64,000 nucleotides of DNA, from contig BCIO01000005.1 of the NCBI GenBank assembly GCA_001599975.1, positions 1,612,001-1,676,000 of the forward strand. The letters run 5' to 3'. The position numbers were made by a program, and so were the translations under genes. This DNA is from Cystobasidiopsis lactophilus. Its lineage: Eukaryota > Basidiomycota > Agaricostilbomycetes > Agaricostilbales > Chionosphaeraceae. The notes beneath the pieces were generated by a model that searched no databases, was not told the origin of the DNA, and saw only the letters and a list, made by a program, of their open reading frames with translations. Shown one piece after another: positions 1 through 14,868 of this stretch (position 1 is the stretch's first letter; each line of letters opens with the position of its first letter).

Positions 1-172
1 CATCCGGCGCTCTCTGGGCGGACCAAGTGCAGCTCACCAAATGCAAAAGTCCATGAGGAGAAGTTTGCGAGGTAGCACAAGTCGCGAGTCGACTGCTCGA
101 GCACAAAAGGGCTCCGGCCTCGCTCCTTGGAACCGGACCAGTTCGCCACTTCTGGCCCTTGTCTCTGTGAAG

Positions 173-970
173 ATGTCCGCCAAGCCCGTGGTGAGCCTGG
201 CGCCGTGTGTAGCTGTAACGCACAGGCTGTGAACGCGCGGACGAGTCGCAGCCCGCCGTGTACCGCTCCGTGATTGACGCTACCCTCGCCGGCGTGCGAG
301 TCGACTTCGAGGAGATGGGCATCGAGGAGGACGTGCTCACTATCCTCCAGCAGGTGCGTCTTCCTGCTCTGCCTCGAGGCACATTGTGGCCTAGGTAACA
401 CGGGTCGTCCACAGAGCTGGGAGTCCAAGCTGGCGGCCTCGAGGTCGGCCGATTTCTCTTCCGACCCTCGCATGGCGCCCTACGTGGCCCAGCAAGCTGG
501 CAGCAGCAGCGGTGGCGCCAACGCGGCAGCCTCGACCTCGGCCGCCGTCAAGACGGAGCCTGTGGATTCCAAGCCCAAACTTGCGTCAGCAGCGGCGACG
601 CCTAAAAAGGCCGCCAAGCCCGCGCCGCCAGCGGACGACAACCAGATCGGCAGTGACTTGGATGACTCGGACGAGGAGGACCTGGACGCGCAGGAGATTG
701 ACACGGGCGAGGACGGCGATTTGATCATCGCGCTCTACGACAAGGTCGGCGCTTAATTCCCTCGTTGATGACTCCATCTCATTCGCGCTTTTTGATTGCT
801 TACAGGTGACGAGGGTGAAGAACAAGTGGAAAGTCTCGCTCAAGGACGGCGTCATCAACGTCAAGGGCAAGGACTACCTCTTTTCAAAGTGTCAAGGGTG
901 CGTGCCGTGTCCCCATATCCCTGTTTGAGATAACAATATTTGAACAACGCGCAGAGAATTCGAGTGGTAG
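173..970 (+). CDS. TOA1: Transcription initiation factor IIA large subunit (alpha/beta)
   Basis: TFIIA large subunit, which stabilises TBP on the TATA box. Exon 1 (MSAKPV, from 173) joins at 252 to PAVYRSVIDATLAGV, the conserved N-terminal helix block. A linker rich in Ala, Ser and Pro and then an acidic stretch (DDSDEEDLDAQEIDTGEDGD) precede the C-terminal beta-barrel segment LYDKVTRVKNKWKVSLKDG, and the protein ends GEFEW. Introns are read at 191-251, 354-414, 745-805 and 898-954; the third uses the donor GTCGGC. The linker is short for the family, so the protein is compact, but both conserved ends are present. The family assignment is firm; the exact first ATG is less so because little upstream sequence is available. 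Confidence 0.9.
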
Positions 971-1470
971 CCGACCTCGATCTGTACCCTCAAGAGCCTT
1001 GCAGCTTCTCATGCTGTCTCTCTGTTCTTCACGTCTTCAGTCTGGCTTGACGGAACCACGACCACGTTATATTTCCCGCTCTCTCGCTCTCACCTCCTCG
1101 ATTCGCCCTCTCGCGCCTCGCTTTGCCTTTCGCCTATGATCAAGTCGATGGAAGAGCCAACGGGCTTCGCGGGTGCCATTTTCCACAATGCAAAACCAGG
1201 GCTTAGGCCTTCTTCACCCTGTTCTATTCAGACACATGATCGTGCTGACCACCATTTTGAATCTCGGGTCTCCCGTTGAAGATCTGCTCTTCACTTCTTT
1301 CCACCACCGAGACCGGTGAGAGATGAGCCAGCAAGGCGGCATACAAGCTCGCTGCTGATCTGGCGGATAGTCTAGAAGTTGATGAAAGGAACTGGACGCG
1401 GGGCAAGGTCAAGGCGGTGTTGCAGGCGTTGAAACGCAGATGAGCGCTCAAAGTACAAGCGTCCGCTTGT
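971..1470. other. Intergenic, convergent gene ends
   Basis: About 500 bp between the stops of TOA1 and the glutaminyl-tRNA synthetase gene, which face each other. I see no conserved protein segment, RNA gene or repeat here. It presumably holds the two 3' UTRs and terminators. Part is rich in CT (around 1075-1130). Confidence 0.5.
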
Positions 1471-4267
1471 TCACGCCTTCTTGCCGCTGTCCTCCTTCAG
1501 ACCGACGATCGTGTTGAGCACAAGCCGGTCACCATCCGTCCACTTGAGCTCCTTCCCCTCATCATAGGACTGGATCTTGGTGTCCTTGTTGTCCAGGCAG
1601 AAGTACGCTGTCCGCAAGCCTTGGAAGCGAGCGCATTCGTAGCCCACCACGCTCTTGGCCGAAGACGTCGAGTCCAGCTGAGCAGTGACCTCCTTGGTGG
1701 CCGCCTCCAAGCCCATGCTGATGACCTTCCAGATGTTGACCTCTGCTACCGCATTGGGCACCACCTCCAAGCTAGCTGGGTTGAGGTCGTCCAAGTAGTT
1801 GGGCAGCGCGGCTGGGTTGTCTGAGAGGAAGAGGGGCTTGAACAAGCGGGCTTCTGAGATGGTGACGGGCGAGCCGGAGGGCTTGTGTTCCGCCACCCAT
1901 TGAATGTAGCCCTTTGGCTTGGCGTTGGAGGTGTCAAACTCGCAGAAGATCTCGGTCACCGCACCCGTCGTGGGGTCCTTAGTGAACGAGGTGCACCTGA
2001 CGGGCTGGGCGACGTTGAGCAGGCCGACCGACTTGCCAGGCGCCAATCTGAAGAAGTCGGCCGAGTCCACCTCGCGGAAGTCGGAGGCCTCGATGTAGAC
2101 GGTGCGGGAAAAGGGCATCTGGAAGGATCCCATTTCTGGTTGGCGAGGATGGATGGGTCGGCTGAGAAGCTCGAGGTGGTCTTCCGGCAAAGAGGTGATG
2201 GTGAGCTTCACGGGGTGGAGGACGACCATGAGGCGCGGCACGGTCGCTTCGAGGTATTGGCGAATGGTCTGCTCTAGTCGGGAGAGCGGGAGGGTGGTCA
2301 ATGAGAGGGTGACGCCGAGCTGGCTGACGAAGACCTTGAGAGCACCGGGTGGCACGCCGCGCCTTCGCAGCCCGATGAGCGTATACATGCGCGGGTCGTC
2401 CCAGCCCGAGACGTGCTTCTCGTCCACCAGCTGCTTGATCTTGCGCTTGGAGGTGATGAAGCCTTGCAGGTTGAGACGGCCGTACTCCCTCTGGGCTGGC
2501 TTGTAGACGTCGAGCTGGTCGCAAAGCCACTCATACGATTGGCGGGATTGGACAAACTCGACGGTGCACAGCGAGTGGCTGATGTTCTCGAACGAGTCGT
2601 TGAGGCAGTGCGTGAAGTCGTAGGTTGGGTAGATGCACCACTGGGTGCCGGTGCGATGGTGAGGCGTATTGAGCACGCGGTAGGCCACCAAGTCCCACAT
2701 TTGAGGGTTGTCGTCCACCAAGTCTTGCTTCATGCGGAGTACTGCCTGGCCTGGCTTGTACTTGCCAGCGCGCATAGCCTCGAACTCGGCCAGCGACTCG
2801 GCAATCGGCCGGTCGCGCCACTTTGAAGGCACTCTCGGCCCTCGCTCCTCTCCACCTCTCTGGATCTTCATCTCCTCGGCTGTTGGCGTCAAGAAATGAA
2901 AGATCAGCAACGCCGGTTGCAGGAATGGGCCAAAACACCAACCTGTGGAGTGGTCGATGTAGGCCTTGTCCCGCTTGATGAGCTCCACAGCGCAATCGTA
3001 CAGCCTTTGGAAATAATCTGACGCATAGGTGATCTTGTAGGGTTCGAAGCCTAGCCAATGAACCATGTCGAGGATGGCGTCGATGTAGATCTGCTTCTCA
3101 GCCTCTGGGTTCGTGTCGTCGTAACGGAGGTAGCATTTCCCGCCGTGGAATTTCGCGTAGCCAAAGTTGATTACCAGTGCCTTGAGGTCTGTTCGAACTC
3201 GCAAAGGTCAGAACAACTCCAGTTCTTGAGGTGAAGGAAGGCACGAACGCCCAATGTGCATGAATCCATTCGGCTCTGGTGGAAAGCGAGTGAACACCTT
3301 GCCCTCGGTGGCAGCCAAGTGCTCCTTCATGAGCTCTGGCCGGGTTTGATTGTTTCCGCCCGGCTTGTGGAGGCCCGCCAGCCAGCCTTCTTTGAACATG
3401 CGAGTCTCGGAGAGGGAAGAGGACGGGTCGGCTGCCCCTGAGGCATTGTCTGCTTTGTCGGCCACTACTGGTGCCTTTGCCTTCGCCTGCAGTCACCAAT
3501 TGGCTTCCAGATCATTACTCAAGTCGGTGAAAGAAGGCAACGAACCTTTGGCTTTCCCTTGACGGCCTCCTCTTTGGCCCCAAAAGCCGCCGTATAGCTC
3601 ACTTCCACCGCTGCCTTCACGTCCAAGGGGCTGGCCCATTTGAGCGGACCCTCTTTCCTGAGGTTGGCGACCGTCTTGCCGATAGTCGCCCAATGAGTGG
3701 GCGCCAGCTCGCTCAAATGCTTCTTGACATAGTCGTCCGCGACGGGCTGGATTTGCTCTGGTGTTACGACCACTCCTGAAGGGCAATGGATGTTGAGCTT
3801 AGGGGTAATGCTTGGGGAAGGGGGGAAAGACTTGCCCACGCCGGCCTCTGCTTCGAACTCCGCCTGCTTGAACGACTCGTTGTTCTTGACGTACTCCACC
3901 GCAGCTGTATAGATCATAACACTTAATACACAAAGCTGTATCGAGGAGCCAAAGCCAACGCACCCGAGACCTGATCCGCGCTTGCCAGTTTCCCATCCAG
4001 AATCGCACTCGTCACAATCCCTCGCTTCTGGCCCTCCAAATTCGGATCCAGCGTGAACAAATGCAGCAACAGAGGGCCCTGCTTGGCCGTCGGCTTCTCC
4101 TTGCCCGGCGTTGACAGCTGCAGCTCGTCGAGGAATGACTCAAACGGTGCGCCGAGTTTGGCGTTCTTGGCCACTTCCTGGGCCTTGTTGCTCGTCAATC
4201 CGGCGCTTTCAAACTTGGCCGCACGAGCCGCGATCTCTTCCGGCGTCGCCTTCGCTTTGGGAGGCAT
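1471..4267 (-). CDS. QNS1: Cytosolic glutaminyl-tRNA synthetase
   Basis: Charges tRNA-Gln with glutamine (class I synthetase). The N-terminal eukaryote-specific domain starts MPPKAKATPEEIAARAAKFE at 4267. The catalytic core begins with RFPPEPNGFMHIGH; the last His of this HIGH motif is formed across an intron (donor after 3264 on the plus scale, resumed at LKALVINFGYAKFHGG). The core continues through YLRYDDTNPE, the DDPRMYTL segment and an ITSKRKI signature in the KMSKS position. The C-terminal anticodon-binding beta-barrels follow, ending in a lysine-rich tail. Several short introns interrupt the N-terminal half, while the last 500 or so codons are nearly uninterrupted. GluRS is the nearest alternative, but the LNLQGFITSKRKI and GWDDPRMYTL context fits GlnRS. 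Length, about 800 residues, is normal for fungi. Confidence 0.93.
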
Positions 4268-4478
4268 GGCGGCTCGGCTGAAGCTGGTCGAGGCGGGTCA
4301 CAGAAATTCATGCGCCGCCACCCAAAATCAACATGCATTTTAGCTGCGCATCGTTGAACTTGTACTGCATGAGGTTTGACCAGTTTGGCTCAAAACAGTC
4401 CACCGTGAATGGGATACACACTGCCGGAAAACTCCCCAAGCACTGTCGTACACTGCCCAGGCTCATCCACGCCCTAGC

Positions 4479-4851
4479 TCAGGCATCCAACGTTTCCGCC
4501 GACGATCTGCACACTTGCTTGAGCATGTTGTCTGCCTTCTTGGCGAAAACTGAAGCGTCTTCATCGCCGCCCTTGGCCAGGAGAACTGCGAGTGCTTCGG
4601 ATGTCCTATCGCGCCTGAACCCCAGCTCAAGGTGCCAGCCAAAGAGCAGTGAGATACTGGAAGGCTCACTTTGAATCAAATTTGGAGGACGGCGCCCATA
4701 AAGTCCAAATCCTTGGCCTTTTGCCGCAGCTCCTCGTCTCGCTTCCCGAAGAGCGAGAGATAACACCATTTGCTTCCTCGTGTAGCCTCTGAAGCTGGAG
4801 ATAAACAACTTCTTGACGAAACATAAACAAGCTTGAAGTCCGCAAGGCCAA
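4479..4851 (-). CDS. Unresolved small gene, product unknown
   Basis: A minus-strand segment ending at a TGA (4479-4481) reads as a plausible helical C-terminus (EALAVLLAKGGDEDASVFAK, then KKADNMLKQVCRSS). It joins across an intron of about 55 nt (GTGAGC to TTCAG, roughly 4613-4666) to an upstream segment with an amphipathic stretch (EVVYLQLQRLHEEANGVIS). In between, a second frame also looks protein-like (RDEELRQKAKDLDFMGAVLQ), so either an intron is missing from my model or one frame is a shadow. I do not recognise the family. The given start is only the first Met of the favoured frame; an upstream exon up to about 5040 is possible. Confidence 0.3.
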
Positions 4852-5279
4852 AACGAGGGCCTTCGCAGTGGGAGTGGAGGTGGCGGTGGCGGTGGCGCGT
4901 GATGCTTCGCCAAATGGCTGCTGTCGGAGGCTGAATTTTGTGCTTGAAATTTGGTACTGTCGCTGTCTGAAAGAAATGATCCAGCTGTCAGTGAGATGGG
5001 CGGCGTAAGAGTTGATGAACGAAATGGTCTGTCCCAGTGCACATGAGCGCTCTCGTCATGGCTGGCGAGTAGCGATCGAGTCTCACGGTATCAGTAGGTC
5101 GGCTTTATATAGTGAGGAAGTCGAAGTCCATCAGAGCGGCCAGGCAAAGTCTTTGAGCTGCCACTGGATGGTCTCCTCGGTCCAAACTTCCGCACTCTTG
5201 CCAGGTGGAAGCTAGATGTCACCACTTAACCACCCTATATCAAGTAACTCCACACTTTTTGTGGCCTCGGTTGGCCGGG
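4852..5279. other. Mostly non-coding stretch between small genes
   Basis: About 430 bp upstream of the unresolved small gene and downstream of the SWIM gene. Contains a GGTGGCGGT-type run near 4880-4896. No recognisable protein segment; it may include 5' exons of the small gene. Confidence 0.3.
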
Positions 5280-5887
5280 TCACTCCTTCTGTGTCGCCAC
5301 CCAGTCCCAAGACACAGGCTTGTCGGAGAAGTAGCCCAATTGCAGTGCGAGTTTGCACGCTGATGACGGCAGAATCAATGCCTTGAGTAATGAGACAGAC
5401 AGGAAGATAGGACTCACCAAGAACGTGCTTGCACTGTGTGAGAGCCCAAATCAGCCGCCATTCACATCAAAATGTCCCCATGCAGCTCCTCACCATGGCA
5501 TGGCTCTTGTGATACCACACAGAGATAGCGAAAGCAGCACACTCGCAGTGCAGGTGAACCCCGAAGGGCTTGCAAATGTAGGGTTTGCTCCCTTGGACTT
5601 GGTAGAGGATGCGGCCGCTGGGCAGCTGGATACGGTGCACAGCGTCGTAATCTAGCAGCTCCAGCGCTCCAAAGAACATATTTTGACAAGTCGCATGCAG
5701 GTCTTGAGACGCCAACCGGTGAGCTCACTCCCGGGCTCACGGAGCCGCAACATGCCTCACCAATGATGTTGCGATCAGTCAGGCCGGCGTCGCTCTCGAC
5801 AGAAGCCACTTGACCTTCTACGATGTTTCGAAGTGTGGGCAGATCGATTTTACGATCAGAAGGCTCAGCATCCCGAGAGGTCGACAT
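5280..5887 (-). CDS. SWIM zinc-finger protein, Sws1/ZSWIM7-like
   Basis: Small protein with a SWIM-type zinc finger: HCECAAFAISVWYHKSHAM is followed across an intron by CKHVLACKLALQLGYFSDKP, giving the CxC...CxH pattern with the alanine-rich helix after it. It ends VSWDWVATQKE and the stop (5280-5282). Exon 1 starts MSTSRDAEPSDRKIDLPTLR at 5887; an in-frame Met at 5920 is possible but less likely. The size (about 160 residues), the position of the finger near the C-terminus and the segment AVHRIQLPSGRILYQVQGS fit Sws1/ZSWIM7, the SWIM subunit of Shu complexes that promote Rad51-dependent recombination. The family call rests on the finger and size; other SWIM proteins are usually much longer. 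Confidence 0.75.
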
Positions 5888-5920
5888 CGTTTGGGTGCAA
5901 GAGGCGAACAATGCGCCCAA

Positions 5921-7909
5921 CTACACCTGAATGCGCTTGCGTGACCTCCCATCCTCTGTGGGATCCCGATACCTATGTAGCACCCTAGGCACCACCTGCT
6001 TCAGCCACTTGAGGCCTTCGTGTTCGATTTCCGCACAATCCATCAACACCAACTCCTCCAGTCCGCACTTGCCCTCCGCTGTCTGTCGAGATTGAACCAA
6101 CTTGATTAGAGGCGAAGCTTTCAATTGAGCGCAAGACGTGAGGTTGAGCGAGCGGAGGGGGAGGTTGAGGCCCGGGAGCTGATCGACAAAGCTGCCTTTG
6201 TGGGAAGAGTAGGCGACGTTGAGTTCGGCGAGGCGAGGGCAAAGCGCCAAGATCTCCACCACGAAGGCATCGGTTAAGATCCAATGGGTCAGGCCAAGCG
6301 ACTCGAGGTTTGGAGCCCGCCGCATGATTGCGAGCAACTGGTCGCCCAGCCGATCTCCTGCTAGTGGCGCAGGTGCATCCATGTTGGCGCCGTCGACTGC
6401 CAGTCGGGCCAGCTCCGGCGCGTCAAGGACACCAAGCAAATGGGCGGCGCTGTTCCGCAAGGATCCATTGACGACCAGAGTGTGCAACTGCTCGCAAAGC
6501 AGAGGAGAGGGTGGCAAGTCAGCGATGGAGCCAGCGTCGATCCTGAGGCTGCACAAGCGATCGAACTGGAATATATCTTGGCTGAACAGTCGCATGGTCG
6601 TCCCAGTGACTTGAGCGACATCGGAGGTGATGTGCAGATCGCGCAAGTTGGGCAGCTTCAGGTCGACAACAGAACTCTCCACGGTGTCGACCCATGCGCG
6701 AGCGGGGATTTGCATAGAAGTAAGTGCAGAGGTAGCAACCGCCTGGATGCCGAGGCCTGCAGGGACGACGGATGACATGCTGATTGCCGCATAATGAGGC
6801 GAAATGGAAGGTTTGTATGAGAAAGCCTCCAATGTTGGCAGGAAGTGGAATAGCCAGGGAAAATCGGCTCCAGATTTGAAGACAAAAGGCCCCTCTAACG
6901 TCAGAGAAACGAGTGGGGCCTCGTTGTCGATGAGGAAGGCGAGCAAGAGCTGAGGGTACGAGGTCGGCGTGGTTCGGTGGACAGGAAGGTATTCGTATCG
7001 AGCGCTGAAAGACTCCAGACGCCCAATGCATTTCGCCAGACTTGGAAGGTAGAGCTGGACCGTTTCCATCTTGAGCCCATCCAGAGTCAACCTCTTGAGC
7101 GAGCCTCTCCCTTCCAGCCTTTCCCTCCAGAACGCAACCTTTCGCTTTGCAGCCGCCGGTGACAGGCGTTGCCCCAGGTGCAAGTCGGTCCAGCACTGTG
7201 GATCGCGGCGAATAGGTAGCTGCCACGCCTTGCAAACGTGTGAACAGCGGAGCTTGTCCGGCTTGGCAAGCGATCGGACGATATCCAACAACAGCTCCGT
7301 CGGTAATCGGCTGACAGGGCTCGATGTAGGTGCCTGCACGCAATTGTTCAGAAGAGACCGGCAAAAGGAGCAAAGTCCCTCACTTCGGCAGCCGCTTCTT
7401 GGACCACGATCATTTCTTCTAACGCAGCCGCCTGCAACTCGCTCAGATACCGCTCAAAGGCTGCAGTCAATGCAACTCACAGGTAGCTTCCGTCTCTTGA
7501 GCTGCGCGATGCCTGCTTTCAAGACGGCATTCGCTTTGTCTTGCGCACCGATTCCTTGAAACGCTAGTGCTGCACGCTTATAGCCCTGGAATTAGAATTA
7601 GGATGCAGTTGGGTCCCATATGATAAACGAGAAACGCGCCTGTTCGACTGCAGGATCCAACTGAATGAGCTTCTTAGCGTCGAGAGTGGCCTCCTTGAAT
7701 TTGCCGATCTTCATATTGGCAGCGGCGCGAGCATCAAGCAGTTTGTAGTTGTTGGGGTCCTTGTTAATCGCCTAGTGCTTGAAATCAGCCTGGGTCACTT
7801 CGACACGTCCAAAAACACAATTCACTTCGGTCAACAAGGCAACAGCAGTGACGAATTTGCCGCTTCTGAAGAGCTCCTTGGCGCGTCCCAGGGTTGTTGG
7901 TTGAGCCAT
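5921..7909 (-). CDS. TPR/F-box/LRR protein, Dia2/Pof3 type
   Basis: Probable substrate receptor of an SCF ubiquitin ligase. The start is taken at 7909 (MAQPTTLGRAKELFRSGKF). The first exons encode TPR-like helices (NNYKLLDARAAANMKIGKF, ATLDAKKLIQLDPA, GYKRAALAFQGIG). After further introns comes an F-box, SRLPTELLLDIVRSLAKPD followed by HVCKAWQLPIRRDPQCWTDL, then leucine-rich repeats to the stop at 5921. TPR, then F-box, then LRR is the layout of budding yeast Dia2 and fission yeast Pof3, which act at the replisome. The long final exon (5921-7339) is uninterrupted. The neighbour downstream on the same strand is the Sws1-like gene, only 33 bp away, and GPI10 lies divergently 133 bp upstream. 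Orthology to Dia2/Pof3 is inferred from architecture. Confidence 0.75.
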
Positions 7910-8042
7910 TTCTCGAAGACAAAGCAGTTACAGCGAAGAAAGAGTGCACCAGTGGTGGCCGGGACCAAGAGGCGCACCTGACGAAACGCCTCTCAGAAGT
8001 CGACGGCAATGGCTTCTGGTCTCAAATAGGGCCTTCCGGGCC
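7910..8042. promoter_or_regulatory. Short bidirectional promoter region
   Basis: 133 bp separates the divergent starts of the Dia2/Pof3-like gene and GPI10, so both must be driven from it or from flanking sequence. No clear TATA box. Confidence 0.45.
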
Positions 8043-9936
8043 ATGTCTGACGTGAAGAAACGCACTGGATGGCGCGAACCTTGGCTCCTGTTCGCCTACT
8101 TGACAGGATTTCGGATCAGCAATGCTCTCTTCTGCAACACGTTTTTCCAGCCGGACGAGTTCTATCAGTCGATTGAAGTGGCCCATCGTCTGGTTTTTGG
8201 ATACGGTTACTCGACTTGGGAGTGGCGTGCCCAACCAGGACCGATTCGCAGCCCTCTGATACCTCTGTTTTACGCTGCTTCCCTCTGGCCTCTCAAATGG
8301 CTGCAAATTGACTCTGCGCAAGCGGTGGTAATGATTTTCACTTCGCTATATAGCAACAAGTCTCAAAAGAAAGACAGGTATGGGCGCCGAAAGTGCTTCA
8401 GGGCTTGGTTGCCGCGTCGGTCGACTTCTACACTCATCGCCTGGCCCTTCAGATCGGAGGTCCTGCTGTCGCCAAAGAAGCTGTTGGTGTGTTTTAAAAT
8501 AATTGGGCCGCTCTGATATCCTTGGGCAGCTCTTTTGTTCGCTGGTGGCGGTATTTAACGCCTACGTGACCATTCGCACCTTTTCGAATAGCGTCGAGAC
8601 CATGTTCAACGCAATGGCACTATGCTACTGGCCATTGAGCTCCTCTAGACTTGCAGTGCGTCGTACACAATGGGTTGAAGCTGGCCTGACTCGGATATTC
8701 GCAGTCGCTTCCCACTGCCTTAAGCCTGGCCGCCATAGCCTGCATCATTCGGCCCTCCAATGCAGTCATCTGGGTGTTTCTCGGCCTTCGTCTTCTTGTT
8801 TCTTGCCAAACAAGCCGCACTACCCGGCAAATCCTAGTTCAAACGACATTGATCTTGTGAGCCTTTCTTTCGTTGCGATCTCGTGTCGACTGATTGATCA
8901 TCAAACGAAGACTTCTGACGATGTTAATCTGCACCTCGTTGGATTCCTGGTTCTACGGTCGCCTAACTTTCACTCCGTTGAGCTTTCTACAGCAAAACGT
9001 CTTCCACGGCACTTCGCTATTTTACGGCGTCATGTCTTGGCACTTTTATCTTTTTCAAGGGTTGCCAGCTTTGCTTTGGAATCTCTTGCCGCTTTCGATA
9101 TATGGGCTTCGCTGGAACTTCCGTTCTCCGGCGGCGCGGTCGCTGGGCCTGGCTTTCGCCTCCGTCGTCTCGGTCTTTTCCCTTCTACAGCACAAAGAAA
9201 CCCGCTTCCTACAGCCACTCTTGCCCATTTGTCATCTTTTTGCTGGAATGGCTCTTCATCAGCTCCAATCGGTCCCTGGCCTCGGCTCAAGATCCCGAAT
9301 GCGCATTATTCTGGCCGTTTCGAGTGTCATTCCAGCCTTATACCTGCTGAGGTATCACGCTACCGCTCAAGTGTCTGTCATATCTCTACTCAAAGAGCAA
9401 CCGAATGTCCGGTCGATTGGTTTTTTGATGCCATGTCACTCGACTCCGTGGCAAAGTCATTTCCATTGGCCGGAGTACGAAGTCGATGGGCCAGGAAGTG
9501 GTGACGGCGGAAAACTGTGGTTTCTAACATGCGAACCTCCTATACTGTGGGTCTTCCACTTCATGCGCCGGAGTCTGCTGAAGCTGTGCGCAGTGGCCAA
9601 GACGGCGCGGTGTACAAGGATCAATCGGACTTTTTCTACGATGATCCGCTCCTTTACCTCAATCAGAGATTTCCTTCAGCGATCAACCCTGCATTTCCGC
9701 CATCGCCACCGCCGCCGCTAGATTCGCCACCAGGTCTGGCTAGCTTCGATCTTGGCTGGCGGCATGAGTGGCCTTCGCATCTGGTCATGTTCGAGCACCT
9801 CTCGCTCTGGAACGGGTCGATCGTGTCCAAGAAGCTGAGCGAGATGGGGTACGCGAATCGAGCTCGGTTGTGGAACTCCCACTGGCACGATGATTCGCGG
9901 AGACGGGGCAGGATCGAGGTGTGGGCTGCAACCTGA
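8043..9936 (+). CDS. GPI10: GPI mannosyltransferase III (PIG-B/Gpi10)
   Basis: Transfers the third mannose onto the GPI-anchor precursor in the ER membrane. The N-terminus (MSDVKKRTGWREPWLLFAYL at 8043) leads into the GT22 family block FFQPDEFYQSIEVAHRLVFG followed by YGYSTWEWRAQPGPIRS, with the lumenal acidic pair. Hydrophobic, multi-pass exons follow (for example SLFYGVMSWHFYLFQGLPAL and the HKETRFLQPLLPICHL segment typical of ALG9/PIG-B enzymes). Then comes RSIGFLMPCHSTPWQSHFHW, a Gpi10 hallmark, and a lumenal C-terminal part ending VWAAT. At least five introns. An upstream in-frame Met at 7944 exists but would overlap the promoter region. Ends only 6 bp from the convergent MTQ2 stop. Confidence 0.9.
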
Positions 9937-9942
9937 AATGGA

Positions 9943-10907
9943 TCAAGTGCCGCGTTTTCGGACGCAATGCACGGCAAGATTCTCTCTTCCTGCGCGTCTT
10001 TCTAGCACCGTCTAGTTCGATGGTGAGCATTGATTGATTCCAAGGCAATCGTACACGGCACTGACCTTGGTCTCGAATCCTTGCTTTTCCAGCTCTGCCA
10101 TCATTTCTTTGGGACGATTCTCTGGTACTGTCACGACATAGAATCGGCCGGATGGCGCCAACAGATGCTACACATCCGCATGAGCTCTGCCGGGCACAGT
10201 AGAGAGGCGGGATCTCACGTTCAACCTTTCCAGAACCAAGTCGGTTACATTCCGCCCTTCTGAGCCTCCAGCCCAAGTTGAAGCAATTCCAGGTTGATGC
10301 TGTGCGGCATCGGCTTCTTCGTCCTCCGTCGCCACATACGGCGGATTGAAGAGCAGGACGTCGACGGAGCCCGCCAGCCGGTTCTCCAAGGCAGCAAGAA
10401 GGTTTGAGGTCACTGGCTCCATGATGTTCTGATTCGAAACGTTAGCTGAGACCGAGAAAAGGGCGGTTAGACTCACTGGGCAAGGGTTAGCCATCATAGT
10501 TCGTTGTGTGGCCTTTGTAGCTTGTTGGTTGAAGTCAATAGCCAGTAGCACTGCCCAGGATTAGTACAAACCTTCGTTCCAGCTCAGAGGAGCAGTCTCA
10601 CAAGAGGTACAAGGCAGCAACAGCTGGCTCAAGAAATTGACGACGCAGCCGGAGCCACAGCTATCTTCACTTTGAGCCCGTTTAGTACTCGCTTAGACAA
10701 TTTCATACCCTATTTCGACACAAATGAGAGGCCGAGACGCCACCAGGGCCTCGCGCTCGAGCTCTAAAGCATCCAAAAAGATGAAAGTGTCCTCTGTCCG
10801 GCCGTCAGCTTGGACTAGCAGAACGGATCCAAATCCTTACCAGCCGGCTCGTAGACACTTTCGAACTGTTTCTCAGCGAGGTGGGACGTGTCCGGCGTTG
10901 CGAGCAT
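9943..10907 (-). CDS. MTQ2: eRF1 glutamine methyltransferase (HEMK2/Mtq2)
   Basis: SAM-dependent N5-glutamine methyltransferase acting on the GGQ motif of eRF1, normally with Trm112. The model starts at 10907 (MLATPDTSHLAEKQFESV) and runs YEPAEDTFIFLDALELERE, a hallmark N-terminus. It continues CVEIGCGSGCVVNFLSQ (motif I), LLAIDFNQQATKAT (motif II) and VDVLLFNPPYVATEDEEADA with the catalytic NPPY. After STWAGGSEGRNVTDLVLERL it ends NLAVHCVRKRGT (stop 9943-9945). Five or more introns of about 50-75 nt. The GPI10 stop lies 6 bp away on the opposite strand, so the two transcripts must overlap at their 3' ends. Confidence 0.9.
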
Positions 10908-11143
10908 GACATTTGCTTCCGCCAGCTCGCCGGCCAACTACAAACATAAACTATTCCGGAGCAGCTCTGTTCGTGAAATATTGACAAGTCTAATCATTGG
11001 AAGAAGATCTGTGTGCTGGCTAGTCTTCCAGCTTTTACGGAAACGAGACGGTATAGGTACTCGCAAATGCCCTTCGTTTTTGTGCCCTTGGTTTGGTGTA
11101 GATGGATGCCCGATTACTGAAAGAAAGAGGGTGAGGAAGCGAA

Positions 11144-13335
<2,192 letters not shown>

Positions 13336-13388
13336 GCTGTAAGTGAGGTCTAGTAGAGGTCTTGTAGTAACGGAGGAGGCAACGAGAG

Positions 13389-13394
13389 CTTATA
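13389..13394 (-). promoter_or_regulatory. Candidate TATA element of pyruvate kinase gene
   Basis: TATAAG on the minus strand, about 55 bp before the split start codon. It lies in the 345-bp gap (13336-13680) between this gene and IDI1, which otherwise shows no gene. Confidence 0.35.
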
Positions 13395-13680
13395 GGACAC
13401 GCTCGATGCAGGACAAGCAAAGAAGTTCACAAGGCCTGGTTCCGCAGGTCGGTCATGCGCGCCTGCTTCGGGATTATTGCAAAATTTGCAGGTGTTGTTT
13501 CAAAGCAACACCAGCAGTCAAGTTCTAGAGGCCGTTAAAGGAGAGCCCATGCAAACAGACACCGAACGCAAGCCTGCCCCAAACGTCGCTTGCAGCCCCA
13601 ATCCCAAAATTACGACGCATTATCCAAAGCACAGCAAACCGCCAACAAAGCACAGCGAAGCACGGCCAGCGTGAGGCTCG

Positions 13681-14868
<1,188 letters not shown>

